From Paulownia fortunei (Eukaryota; Streptophyta; Magnoliopsida; Lamiales; Paulowniaceae), in assembly GCA_019321725.1 (NCBI GenBank), contig CM033107.1, positions 14,189,445 to 14,253,444 of the forward strand: a stretch of DNA of 64,000 bases, written 5' to 3'. The position numbers and the translations under genes were made by a program. Under the pieces are notes generated by a model. It had not been told where the DNA came from and ran no database searches. It worked only from the letters and a program-made list of their open reading frames with translations. Positions 48,303 to 59,296 of the stretch are shown here, piece after piece (within the stretch, counting starts at the first letter, position 1; each line of letters opens with the position of its first letter).

Positions 48303-48343
48303 GGCTGAAAATTAGGAGTAATGTTTACTCCAAATTTTCGGCC
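48303..48343 (+). other. LTR hairpin at predicted transcription start (Copia E 5' LTR)
   Basis: GGCTGAAAATTAGGAGTAA (48303-48321) and TTACTCCAAATTTTCGGCC (48325-48343) pair at 18 of 19 positions, one of them G-T, around a three-base loop. Confidence 0.85.
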
Positions 48344-48814
48344 ATCATAGAGAAAATGGAGAGAAAAAAGTTTTCTATTTTCCATCTTTTCTTCAACCAA
48401 AATTCCATCTTTTTGTCTGAGTATTAATTCTTTTATCACAAGTTGATAACAATAATTAATATTTACTATATTCACTTTATAAACTAGGTTAGTAAAAGAA
48501 TTTGGATTGGTAGAAGAGTTCGAATTCTATGTTTCTGCTCAATGTGTGGACTTCTTTAGAGGGGAGACGCTTGGATCTCTGTGAATCGAAATTCAAAAAT
48601 GGGCTGACAATTGATTGCTTCAAACCCTACGACAACTAGAGTGCATAAAGGTATAGATTGATACTTTAATTTATTTTTATACATCTATTGAAAATTGTGA
48701 GATCATAAAAAATTCGCATCGAATTCGGGGTACTACTGTAATTGTTATGGCATGTTTAATTTTAAAATTTTATTTTTTCATTGCGCATACCCCGAGATCA
48801 TGTAAACCCAATAT

Positions 48815-48826
48815 TGGTATTAGAGT
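48815..48826 (+). other. Primer binding site of Copia E, tRNA-Met type
   Basis: TGGTATTAGAGT followed by CACGGTTTGC, one base after the LTR; compare TGGTATCAGAGTCACGG in Copia C. Confidence 0.85.
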
Positions 48827-50337
48827 CACGGTTTGCATAATTCCAGTCAAATTTGATTTATGCCTGGGAATTTAATTGTTAAGTTTTGAATGAAAATTGT
48901 GTTTCTGATTGGAATTTAATTATTCTATAATTTTATTTAATTGTTAAATTCATGAAACAATGTCAAAACAAGCAATTTGGGTGTGTGCGCACGCATCGTG
49001 CCTGCACGCTTAGCGTATGTGTAGCCCTCGCATTACCTGCGTGTGCTGCCCACACACTGGCAGCACCGGATGCACATGTTGTGTGCACTTGCTGAACATG
49101 GCAGCCATGCGAAGGGGCTGTTAGACACCCTGTTGTTTCAATTGCAGAATTTGATATTTTTGATTTTTTTATTAAAGTGTTAATTTTAAAATTTTGAAGA
49201 AGGGTTTTTCTTGAAAAATCGAGATTTTATCCCAAATCATGAAGTTATAATAGATGGTAAATTTACATGCTTTAATAAATTGGAACCTTTTAAACCAATG
49301 CGAATGGATTTATTTATATTTAGGTTTTTAAAATGGGACCTAAGAATCTTTTATTCTTCCTTGTATGTACTTTATATTTTCATAATGAGAGTAGCATAGG
49401 GTGAGGTTTTTTCTTTTATCTTTGGTGGACAAGAAGAAGTACCAAGATGGAGAATCAAGAAAAGACCATTGAATATATAGGATATATTCATGTAATAGAA
49501 TTAGTATCTATTTCCATTTTATTACTCTTAGACTGACCTAGATCCATTTTTGGCTCAAATGGATCGCATAGTATTGGCCCATGATCATCAAAGATATGTA
49601 TGCATTAGATGCATGCGTATGGTTTATTTAATATTTTCAAGTTATATGCTTGCCATCAATTGAATGCAAACACATTAAATAAACAAGTATTAAAATTAAT
49701 GAGGTCTTAATTAAAATAAATAACCCTACTTGAATTAAAATCAAGTAAAAGAAATTTTCAAATTTTGATTTCAAGCAAATATGGATAAAATTGGGTTGTA
49801 CCCAATAATCCATGCCTACCATCAAAAGTAGACGAGATGACGTGCTAACTTACTTTGTCATTGGCCATGAGTCGTTGAATGACTCTGTAATGGAAAGTTG
49901 TGATCTCCACTAAGCATGGAGATGCTTATGGGATGGACCCATCTCTATGTTGGCCATGAGTTCTGGAATGTTTAGATGCTCCATCTACATGAAGGTTTGA
50001 TGGGTCTTGCTTGACACTTAGTACCATATGAGCTCATAAAATTGAGGTATATGGGAAGAGGTGAGGTAGAATATCTTGAGGGTTGTATGGAGATATAATC
50101 GTTAAAAGTTAACTAGCTTTCAATATGTTATATGGGCTCATAAAATTGAGGCATACAATATATTGATTGGGCCTCAAGCCCACTAGGAAATGAGATTTCC
50201 CAAATATCATTAAGGGTGATAAAATTCGAATAAAATATTGGAAGACATTTATTACTAAAGACCTTGTTATAAATGAATATGTTTTAGAAAGAATGGTAAT
50301 TTTCTACCTCATTTAAATTTTGTAGATTATTTATAAA
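48827..50337 (+). other. Copia E leader (untranslated), with GC-rich island
   Basis: About 1.5 kb without a supported gene. A GC-rich island spans 48970-49130. Downstream come AATGGGACCTAAGAATC, the GTGAGGTTTTTTC block, GACTGACCTAGATCCA, and paired GCTCATAAAATTGAGG blocks (50033 and 50133). The order matches leaders A, B, C and D. Confidence 0.8.
49043..49066 (+). other. GC-rich hairpin in Copia E leader
   Basis: GTGCTGCC (49043-49050) and GGCAGCAC (49059-49066) form a perfect eight-base stem around an eight-base loop. A second stem TGCACA/TGTGCA lies just downstream (about 49071-49087). Confidence 0.8.
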
Positions 50338-51130
50338 ATGGCCAAAAATCCACTTGCTTCAATTCTGGACAACAATAAATTAACTGGGCCCAACTTTCTC
50401 AATTAACTTAAGAACCTCAAGATTTTTTACAATCTGAGAAGAGATTCTACATCCTCGATGTTCCTCCGTTAGCAGGTCCATTAGTAGATAGGACCAAGGA
50501 GGAGCTTGTAGAATATTGACAACAAGTCGAGGATGATCTGCAAGCATGATGCTATATGATGGCATCGATGTCAAACGAGTTGCAGAGGCAACAAGAGGTA
50601 CATGCGCATGCGCATGATATCTATGTTCACCTACAAGAATTGTATGGTGAACACACTAGACATGCAAGATATCAGATCTCAAAAGAACTTTTCAGGACTT
50701 GTATGATGGAGGGCTCTTCAATCCATGATCATGGATTGAAGATGATAATCCTGATAGAAAGGCTCGAGTCATATGGAGTTTTTATGGATAACGAACTCTA
50801 TATGGATCTCATCCTGCAATCTCTATCTCTATCGTTGGCACCTTCATTGTCAACTTCAACATTCATAAGTTGGAAACTAGTCTTGCTGGTCTGGTTAACA
50901 TGCTGAATATAGCTGAGTCACTGTGAAAAAGGACAAGCCGATCATGCTTGTTGGGTCTTCATCCAACTCGAAGGCTGCAAACCCTAAGAGGAATAAGGTG
51001 AGAGGAAAGTATTCCTTAAAGTCCAAAGGCATGAAGACAAGTGGTGGGGTCTTGAAGAGTTCCAAAGCCGATAATAAATGCCACTACTACGACAAGTTTG
51101 GGCATTGAAGAGGAACTGCAAGGAGTACCT
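50338..51130 (+). pseudogene. gag: Copia E gag remnant
   Basis: Begins MAKNPLASILDNNKLTGPNF at 50338 with a stop shortly after (LN-stop-LKNLK). The longest open part, 50556-50906, reads MMASMSNELQRQQEVHAHAH, DIYVHLQELYGEHTRHARYQ and MMEGSSIHDHGLKMIILIER. A shift follows, then 50923-51108 with KKDKPIMLVGSSSNSKAANP and a zinc knuckle CHYYDKFGH in which the second cysteine is Tyr and the next Trp codon is TGA. Non-functional. Confidence 0.88.
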
Positions 51131-51149
51131 TGCGAGCCTGAAGAGTTCT

Positions 51150-51584
51150 GGTATTTATTTTATTGAAGTTAACTTATCAGTTAATGATGCTTCTTGAGAC
51201 CTAGATATCAGTTGTGGATCTCATCTTTGAAATGATTTGCAAGTAATGGCAAGAAGCAGGAAGTTAAGTAGAGGATAGACAATCCTGCAGTTGGGGAATA
51301 GAGCAAAGGTTATTGCATTAGCTATAGGAAGTGTCAACTTAGCTTTAGAAAATTGAGTAGTTTTAGTTTTGAACAATTGTCTTTATATTCAAGAGATAAT
51401 TAAGAATATTATCTCCATTCCTGTTTTGGATAGAGAAGGTTTTACTTTTACAATAAAATATGGAAATTATTTAATTTTTAGAAATTCAGTTATGATTACC
51501 TCTGGCATATTGATGAATAGTTTATATTCTATTACTCCTCATAACTCATTTTTCCACCCGTTCAATAAAATAAAAGAAAATTAG
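51150..51584 (+). pseudogene. Copia E protease remnant
   Basis: The catalytic region reads DLDISCGSHL, so the DTG triad has become DIS. After stops, a 71-codon frame (51369-51584) gives NNCLYIQEIIKNIISIPVLD REGF, the conserved C-terminal half. Confidence 0.82.
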
Positions 51585-51589
51585 ATAAT

Positions 51590-52335
51590 CATAGTTCCTA
51601 ATTCTTACGGCATGCTAGATTAGGTCACATCTTTGAGAAAAGAATTCAAAAGTTCGCATAATTACTCGATCTTTCGAAAGAGAAATGAATGCCAACATGT
51701 GAGTCATGTCTCAAAGGGAAAATGGCCAAATCACCATTTGATGAATAAGTGGAGCGAGCCAAAAATCTATTGGATTTGATCCATTTGGATGTATGCAGGG
51801 CTACTAAGTGTTAGTGCTCGTGGGAACTATCACTACTTCATAACCTTTACCGATGATTTTTCTAGGTATAGTTATGTATAACCTTTTAAGGTACAAATCT
51901 ATAGCCTTTAAAAAGTTTAAAGAATTCATATGCGAGGTGGAGAAACAAATTGGGCTAAGTATCAAGATTCTTCAGTTAGATTGAGGAGGTGAATACTAGA
52001 GCACAGAGTTTCTTGATTATCTAAAAGAGAATGGGATTCTCTTAGTGGATCTCTCCTGCTACTCCTAAACTCAACGAAATTACAGAACGAAGGAATCGAA
52101 CCATGCTAGACATGGTTTGATCAATGATGAGTTTCACTAAACTTCCTCTTTCATTATAGGGCTATGCTCTATAAATGATGTCATATCTATTAAATAGAGT
52201 GCCATCAAAGTCAGTGCCCAAAACATCATATGAGATGTGGTGTGGGAAATCACCCTCTTATAAATACCTTAGGGTATAGGGGTGTGCTGCTTATGTGAAG
52301 CTGTTAGTGGGATATAAAAAGGGTATTCAAAAGAA
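51590..52335 (+). pseudogene. Copia E pre-integrase and integrase remnants
   Basis: Pre-integrase: RHARLGHIFEKRIQKFA, stop, LLDLSKEK, stop, MPTCESCLKGKMAKSPFDE. The HHCC residues are kept apart from surrounding stops. Integrase: LLDLIHLDVC keeps the first Asp, TFTDDFSRYSYV keeps the second, and FLDYLKENGIL precedes the glutamate region, which is shifted. The block of VPSKSVPKTSYEMWCGKSPS and YKYLRVWGC-like residues ends near 52300. Confidence 0.85.
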
Positions 52336-53410
52336 TCCACTAGATATTATTTCTACGACTCCTCAGAAGAAAAGATGTTTGTTTAGAGAAATACCACCTT
52401 CTCAAAGAAGGAGTTTCAATTGAATAGAAATGGCGAAGTTGTGAAACTTGAAAAAATTCAAAAACCACAGAGCCTCCCAACAAACATAGTAATGGGCTAA
52501 CCAACTGAGGCTGGGCCTTTGGACACACAATCTCCTAAGAGATCCCAAATGATCTCAAGGCCACCTGAGAGGTATGACTTTTATTTGTGAACAACGAGGC
52601 GAATCTCTACATGGATAGTGATCTAAGGACTTATGAAGAGGCGATGCCTAACATCGATTTGAAAAGTTGGCAAGATGCCATGCAATCTGAGATGAACTCA
52701 CCTTGGTGGATCTACCATAGGAAATAGTTCCTATTGGTTGCAAATGGGTTTACAAGCAGAAGCTTGGAGTAAGTGGAGAGGTAGTGACCTACAAAACACG
52801 ACTGGTTGAGAAAGGTTATACTTAGAAGTAATGAATTGATTATGAGGAAACTTTTTTACCTATAGCAATGTTTAAATATATCTGGATACTACTAGTCATA
52901 TTAGCGTATTATTACTACGAGATATGGTAGATGGATGTAAAGACCGCTTTCCTTAATGGAAACATTATGGAATAAATCTATATGAGGCAGCCAGAAGGCT
53001 TCATATCCATAGAGAGTGAGCAAAAGGTTTAAAAGTTCCAGAAATCCATTTATAGACTCAAGGCTTCCTGAAGCTGGAACATCATGTTTGATGAGGTAAT
53101 TAATTTATTTGATTTCCATAAGAACCCAAATAAACCTTGCGTCTACAAGAAGATTAATGGGAGCACATTGACATTTATTGTGTTATAATGTTGATGACAT
53201 TCTACTCATTGGTAATAATGTAGGAATGTTGCAGTAAACTAAGATTTGGTTGTCTAACCAGTTCTTCATAAAGGATTTGGGAGAAGCATCTTTATTCTAG
53301 GAATAAAGATATATAAAATAGGACTAGAAGGATGATCGGACTATCCCAATCCACATACATAGATAAAATACAAAAAAGGTTTAGCATGGAGGAATTCAAC
53401 GAGGATTCTT
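52336..53410 (+). pseudogene. Copia E reverse transcriptase remnant
   Basis: After a linker (about 52336-52600; VSRNA-like and PPERYDF blocks), the reverse transcriptase reads CKWVYKQKLGVSGEVVTYKT, IDYEETFLPIAMFKYIWILL, AYYYYEIW, stop, MDVKTAFLNGNIME, IYMRQPEGFI, then VDDILLIGNN at about 53190-53217, which keeps the catalytic Asp pair although the preceding Tyr context is altered, and a LGIKIYK segment. At least three frameshifts and several stops. Confidence 0.85.
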
Positions 53411-53414
53411 CCCA

Positions 53415-54115
53415 ATGAGTAATGGCATTTCTCTCTCATGGGCTATGCCTCCTAAGACTCTTGAGAAGAGGGAAAGGATGAACCGCATACCTTATGCATC
53501 TGCCATCGAAAGCATAATGTATGGGATGCTATGTGCGAGGCCTGATGTTGCGTATGCTCTGAGTGTCACGAGCAGATATCATTCCAATCTAGGTAAGGAG
53601 CACTGGAAGGCCGTAAAGATGATCCTCAAATATTTGATAAGGACTAAGAATATCTTTCTTGTTTATGGAAATAGAGAACTGAAACTTGAAGGCTATACCG
53701 ATTCTAGTTTTTAGTCCCATATAGATAACTCAAAGTCTATTCCTGGATATATATTCACCATAAATGGTGGAGCGATCAGCTGGAAGGTTCTAAATAGGAG
53801 ACGATCGTGGATTCTACCACCGAAGTTGAATACATTGCTATATGTGAAGTAGCAAAGGAAGCTATTTAGATAAGGAACTTCATCCAAGAGTTAGGTGTGG
53901 TTCCATCCATTGTTGATCCTGTATTGATATATTGTGATAACAGCGGAGCTATTGTGCAAGCAAAAGAACCAAGATCTCATCAAAGATCAAAGTACATCAT
54001 GAGGAGATACCACCTGATTAGAGAGATCATTAGTATAGGCGACGTAGTAGATAGAGTCACTTTGACAGAAAATGTAGCAGACCCATTAAACAAATCCCTA
54101 GCATAGAAGGTATTC
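53415..54115 (+). pseudogene. Copia E RNase H remnant
   Basis: A 99-codon frame (53415-53714) reads RMNRIPYASAIESIMYGMLC, ARPDVAYALSVTSRYHSNLG, HWKAVKMILKYLIRTKNIFL and LEGYTDSSF, the last part holding the first RNase H Asp. After a stop (TGG-like position, reads TAG) and a shift, 53897-54106 gives LIYCDNSGAIVQAKEPRSHQ, SKYIMRRYHLIREIISIGDV and ENVADPLNKSLA, the standard Copia C-terminus. The gene ends normally, about 70 bases before the 3' LTR. Confidence 0.9.
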
Positions 54116-54162
54116 GACGAACATCTTGAGAATATAGGCCTGAAGTACATGGGCAACCGGCA

Positions 54163-54175
54163 GTAGGGCAAGTGG
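54163..54175 (+). other. Probable polypurine tract of Copia E
   Basis: GTAGGGCAAGTGG lies just before the 3' LTR start at 54181, where a polypurine tract is expected; it has decayed. Confidence 0.45.
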
Positions 54176-54180
54176 TTAAT

Positions 54181-56304
54181 TGTTAGAGTAGTGTCCGACG
54201 CGTTAATTAGATTAGGCAACTTTTATACTCTTGTATTTGTAAAAATAATCATTTTCAAATCATATTAACAAAATAGGTAAAAAAAATTATTTTTAATTGC
54301 ATATAGTAATTAGATAAAGCCCTTAAACCAAACTTAGCTACAAAAAATTGTCACACATTTGATGGTGATTATGGAATATACTTCTATGAATTTAGTCTTA
54401 AATTAGTTTTGAGTCGATGGCTTTTTGAGATGGAATATCGAATAGCCCAATAGACTGACGCATATGATGCATGCTCGCAAGATGAGGAAGTCTTGCTCCA
54501 TGGACATTAGTGTAGTGACACTAATGCATATATGCGGGGGCTTGTTAGAGAATAAGTACATTGAACAGACCCAGTAGAAATTCTTAATTGGAAACGTTGT
54601 TTTTCAAAGTAAGAATTTCCATGTTATGATAGACACAATTAGTCCTTAGACTTGAGCCACCATGGTAGCCTTTTGTATGTCGTGTTCTATTTTGATGTAT
54701 ATTCTTATTCTCTCACAATCATAAATGGGGTACGTTGGATGTTGCATTAATATGTATGGAGGTTAATGAGTGGCCAACAAAGGATCCATCATTTGTCTGG
54801 CAGAACAAGTGAATCTTATATGTTTTTATAGTTCATGACTTAGAAGTTCTTAGCCAAGGTGGGATGAATGTTGATGAGAGTTTTCTAAGGACTCATCATG
54901 AGTCATTGAAACTTGAAGTGATATTATAGTTATTGAGCAATTAGAGTTTCGATTATTAATCTATGCCTTAGACTCAATCAGGAGATTAGTTGACGAATGG
55001 ACCTTATGTGTACAGTACTAGTAATTGAAATAGGTTCTCTCGCTAATTCACCTAAGACTAGGTAGTCATGATATACTTGTTAGGTGTTTTCCATGACTTG
55101 TGAGGTTCTTGAAATTAATGAGCGAATTAATTAATCAAAATAATTATTATTCATAAGTTGCAAATGTTGCAAGTCCACTACTAGTTTAGTTGTGAACCTA
55201 AAGAGGCACACAAAATTTGAGATAAAATATTTCTAACTTAGGAATTGATCCAAGGAGTTTATCCAATTAATTAATAAAGATTAATTAATTAGGACTTAAA
55301 TTAATTCAATGTGTTAAATTAATTATTTAATTATTGAATTGAAATTTAATTGGACCTAATAAGATTAGAAAACCCAATTGGAGTGAAATAATTATTTATT
55401 TGATAAATTAATTTAATTGTTAAATTAATTTACTTAATTAAATAATTAAATTATTTAATTGAGCCTAATTTGATTAGGTGGGCTAGATGAAATTATTTAA
55501 TTAAATATGGGCTAAAATAATTAATTGAATTAATTGTGGAATTTATTTTTAATTCCAAATCCAATTCAAAAAGACCCATTAGGAAAGACCCACATAGGTT
55601 GTTAGAAAAAATGAAAACTCAAGAATTTGATATTCTTGGAAGTCTCTAAATATATTTAGAAGATAAAAGAGATAAAGTTGAAATTTTTAGGGAGATTTGA
55701 AATCAACCAAAAATTTTGCAATCAATTAAAAGGGAGGCCAAAAATACCGATTGTGGGACTTTTGGAATTTTTGACCTCTCCTATATATACAAGGGGGCCG
55801 AAAATTAGGAGTAATTTTTACTCCAAATTTTCGGTCATCATAGAGAAAAATGAGAGAAAAAAGTTTTATATCTTCTATCTTTTCTTCAATCGAAATTCCA
55901 TCTTTTTATCTAAGTATTAATTCTTTTATCACAGGTTGATAGCAAAAATTAATATTTATTATATTCAATCCATAAACTAGGTCAGTAAAAGAATCTAAAT
56001 TGCTAGTGGAGTTCGAATTTCGTGTTCCTGCTCAACATGTGGACTTCTTTAGAGTGGAGACACTTGGATCTCTATAAACCAGAATTCAGAAAGGGGCTAA
56101 AAATCGATTGTTTCAAACCCTACGATAATCGGAGTGCAAAAAAGTATAAATCGATACTTGAAGCTGTTTTTATACAACCACTGAAAATTGCGAAATCGTA
56201 AAAAATTAAATCGAATCTAGAATACTATTGTAATTGTTACGACATATTTAATTTAAAATTTTAATTTTTCACTGCGCGTACTCCGATATCACGTGAACCC
56301 TACA
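54181..56304 (+). mobile_element. Copia E 3' LTR
   Basis: 2124 bp from TGTTAGAGTAGTGTCCGACG to ACGTGAACCCTACA. It contains palindrome sites at 55355-55369 and 55464-55478 (CCTAATTTGATTAGG), a TATA element at 55782-55789 and a hairpin at 55796-55836 (arms GGCCGAAAATTAGGAGTAA and TTACTCCAAATTTTCGGTC). The frame at 55678-55920 spans the hairpin and is not a gene; a similar frame at 48185-48427 only reflects LTR homology. Confidence 0.9.
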
Positions 56305-56420
56305 TCCCCACCCCATCTCCACCCTTGTCAAATCCAACCTACTCTGCCAGCACCTACCCTTTAGTCCTAGACCCCCGCTGCCACTTACCACCCCTGCCAC
56401 CCCACCCCCAAACTTCCACT
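56305..56420. repeat. C-rich minisatellite, segment 4
   Basis: Cytosine-rich, with CCCCACCCCATCTCCACCC and later CCACCCCTGCCACCCCACCC. Same composition as segments 1-3 with less regular units. Confidence 0.6.
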
Positions 56421-56880
56421 ATCGCTCCAAATTTACAATCTCAAACCAACAAATTTGATAGTATACGTATGTATGTGTATATGCATATTACCGTATGTAT
56501 GTGAAGATATATATATATAGATACAAATTTAAAATATAATATTTGAAAAAGAAAAAAAATAAGAAAAAAAATAGAAGAATAAATATGGGCCATTGATTTT
56601 GATTTCAAACAAAATTTAACGATTTAGAAAAATTAGACAATATCTATGGTCATTATATTAATATCTTAGATCCAAAGGTCAAATGTTCAAGAGCATAACA
56701 AGCAGTTTACTTAAAAAAGTAACACCATTTGTTTCAGATGTGGGGAAGGGAGAGTGTGCATAGTTTTATTTTAACAGAGGGGGATCTTAAGCTATGTTCT
56801 TAAAAGAGGGTTTTTTTTATGCATTTTCACGAAAACACAAGGGGCAAATATGTAATTTACCCTACTTAATTCTAACATTT
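56421..56880. other. A+T-rich intergenic stretch
   Basis: No gene. A TGTATGTG/ATATATAT-rich tract at 56460-56525 and an A-rich tract at 56545-56580. The right part may be the 3' untranslated end of LINE 1. Confidence 0.45.
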
Positions 56881-57816
56881 AGAAGGCTGTACTTAGCTAA
56901 TTTAAGAATGCCAATAAGCTCTTTCGGAATCTGTTGAGGTTGAAAAACTACATTGTAGAACACGCCCAATTAGCTACGTGATCAGCTGCCAAATTTTCTT
57001 CTCTTTGTATATGGCTGAGACGAACTATCATCATCTTCAAATATCCTAAACACACTGAGCCTTTTCACTTCTAAACATTAAATGTCAGGGGGTTTCTTGG
57101 CTGCAACAACATTGGCATTTTGAAACAATTTCAAGCCCTTGTTCTTCCAATTTCCCATCAACCGGGATCCAATCAGGTAGAAGTCTCCAATAAAAAAAGG
57201 ATATACTAGGCGTAATGCAAGACGACCAAAGGCGTTTGAAAATTTGTTGAATAGGTTTATGATCTCTATTGATAATTATAGAGATTTAACCGAGAATTTC
57301 CCATTCAAAGAAGGCTTCCACCAAGCTCTATTGGGCTCCGTTCTATCAAAAGGTACCCATCCATTTTCAGTAGCAACATTAGATCGTAAGAGTGTTTCCA
57401 ATTTGGGAATGTCCCACTTACCATACAACCATAGATCCTGCATCTTGAGGTGTTGATTATGTATCGAATAAAAATTAGCTAGAGTACTATCCGAGAACCA
57501 ATTTTCATACCAAAATGAAAGATTTTCTTCACCAATGCTCTAAAAGATACATGCTTCCACAGCTTTTCTACTCGTCACCAATTTTTTCCAAACTATTAAA
57601 TGATTTACTGTGACTTTTGCAATGAGAGGTGCCTCAGTTGAACAATACTTATGGCGCAAAAAAGGTGCTCATTGAGAGTTGCACGTGCAAAACCCCCACC
57701 ATCTTTTGTAGTCAAAAGCCTTGCAACATCAAGCAAAGCCCGTACACCTAAACTACCCTTATCCTATTCCACAAACACCAATGAATTCTCTAATTTCCAG
57801 CCAATGAGCCCCAAAG
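56881..57816 (-). pseudogene. LINE 1: C-terminal part (post-RT, zf-RVT, RNase H tail)
   Basis: On the minus strand, in order: TTKDGGGFARATLNEHLF and RHKYCS, WKKLVTSRKAVEACIF, NLSFWYENWFSDSTLANFYS, MQDLWLYGKWDIPKLETLLR, TEPNRAWWKPSLNGKFSVKS, then after a shift an IPVDGKLEEQGLEIVSKCQC segment (zf-RVT cysteines), and finally VRLSHIQREENLAADHVANW, the C-terminal RNase H block. This order is that of plant L1-type LINE ORF2. The RNase H core is missing between zf-RVT and the tail. The N-terminal part is cut by a Copia LTR at 57817. Plus-strand frames at 57244-57456 and 57651-57914 are shadows. Confidence 0.85.
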
Positions 57817-58945
57817 TGTTGGGTTCACGTGACCCTGGATTTTTTCATCAGAAAATTACAAATTTAAAAATAACATGGTGTAACAATCACAACAGTACCC
57901 CAACTTCGATATGAATTTTAACAATCTCACAATTTTCAATGGTGTAATAAATAAATTAAAACAGTTTTGATTTATACCTTTCAATGCACTCTAATTGTCA
58001 TAGGAATTGAAACAATCAACTGTTAGCCCCTTTTTGAATTTTGGTTTATACGGATCCAAACGTCCCCCTCTAAAGTAGTTCACACTTTGGTCAAAAATGC
58101 GAAATCATAATTCTATTAGCAATTCTGGTTCCTTTACTAACCTAATTTATGGAGTGAATATAGTGAATATTAATTTTTGTTATTAATTTGTGATAAAAGA
58201 ATTAATACTTAAACAAAAATGAAATTTTGTGGAATAAAGGATGGTGGAAGAAAACAAAATTTTCTCTTATGGCCGAAAATTTTAAGGCTACAATTAGCCT
58301 TAAATTTTCGGCCCTCATGGTTTAAATAGAAGACTCAAAAAATCCAATAGTCCCACTCTTGGTATTTTTGGTGTCTTTTTAATTGATTGAAAGATATTTA
58401 GTTGTCCTAATATTCTCCAACTCTGTCCCTTCATATATTTCAAAGATATGTAGGGTCTCCCAAAAAATTTAAACTCTTGAGTTTCCATTATTTTTCAACA
58501 ACCTTCATGGCCTCTCCTACGAGTCTCTTTGAATTGGATTTGGATTTAAAGTAATTCTCACAATTAATCTAATTAATTATTTTAGCCCAAATTTAATTAA
58601 TTAATTCCATAGTCCACCTAATAAAATTAGGCCCAATTAAATAATTTAATTAATTATTTAGCTGAGTAAATTAATTTAATATTAAATTAATTTATGGACA
58701 ACACAATTAACACAATTAATTTAATCCAATTAAATAATTATTTCACTCTAATTGGATTTCCTGATCTTATTAAGTCTAATTAAATTATTTAATTATTTAA
58801 TTAAATAATTAATTCAACTCATTGAATTCATTTAAGCTATAATAATTAATTTATATTAATTAATTGAATCAAATTTTTTGAATTAATTTTTAAATTTAAA
58901 ATATTTCATTTCAAAAAGCGTGTGATCTTTTAGATTCGCAATTAA
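57817..58945 (-). mobile_element. Copia LTR, 3' half
   Basis: Plus strand start TGTTGGGTTCACGTGACCCT, homologous to 33616 onward. It contains the hairpin 58271-58313 and CCTAATAAAATTAGG (58617-58631). It stops near 58945 without reaching the TGTTAGAG end; LINE sequence follows. Confidence 0.82.
58271..58313 (-). other. LTR hairpin with distinct outer stem
   Basis: GGCCGAAAATTTTAAGGCTA (58271-58290) pairs with TAGCCTTAAATTTTCGGCC (58295-58313) with a single bulge and a four-base loop. Confidence 0.88.
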
Positions 58946-59296
58946 TTATTTTTTTAATAATTACTACCTTTGCCTACATGGAGGGTTTAGCAGTGGCCCC
59001 TAGCCGTTTAATGATTAAAAGTATCAAGGTGTTTTTACATGAGCAAAAATAAACTCAAAGCAATTAAATAAAGAGTAGGTTTAATTCGAAAGCCAGGCAA
59101 AGCTAATCTATCAGCATTAAAAAATACCTTGAATCTCTTTTGGGTTTTAAGTGGCATCAAAAGAATCCAAACTTGCTATTTCATATGCCAAATGTCCTAG
59201 CTTATCTGCTACTAGATTTTCTTCCCTATGAACATGAGAATCTGAAAATTGATGGCCCCTAGGAAAATTATCGCTTGAGCTAGGTGATGTTACAAT
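58946..59296 (-). pseudogene. LINE 2: RNase H tail and 3' untranslated end
   Basis: On the minus strand NFPRGHQFSDSHVHREENLV and ADKLGHLAYEIASLDSFDAT form the C-terminal RNase H block and stop of a plant LINE, clearly related to LINE 1 (SHIQREENLAADHVAN). About 200 bases of 3' untranslated sequence follow. It joins 61439-61871 once the solo LTR is removed. Confidence 0.82.

Larger units (their letters stand above)
46814..48813 (+). mobile_element. Copia E 5' LTR, first ~105 bases missing
   Basis: It aligns from AATAGGCAATT onward with the 3' LTR at 54271 and ends GTAAACCCAATA before the primer site. It contains two palindrome sites (47912-47926 and 48042-48056), a TATA element and an overlapping hairpin. 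Confidence 0.85.
46814..56304 (+). mobile_element. Copia element E (whole), full-length but defective
   Basis: The only element in the window with both LTRs and every coding domain in order: 5' LTR (46814-48813), primer site, leader, gag, protease, pre-integrase, integrase, reverse transcriptase, RNase H, 3' LTR (54181-56304). The polyprotein is broken by many stops and shifts. The 5' LTR lacks its first ~105 bases, so a target duplication cannot be checked. Confidence 0.88.

Noticed and set aside
48185..48475. Similar 80-codon frames at 48185 and 55678, which could suggest a conserved small protein
   Set aside because: Their similarity follows from being the same place in the two LTRs of Copia E; the frame overlaps the hairpin and is not kept in other LTR copies.
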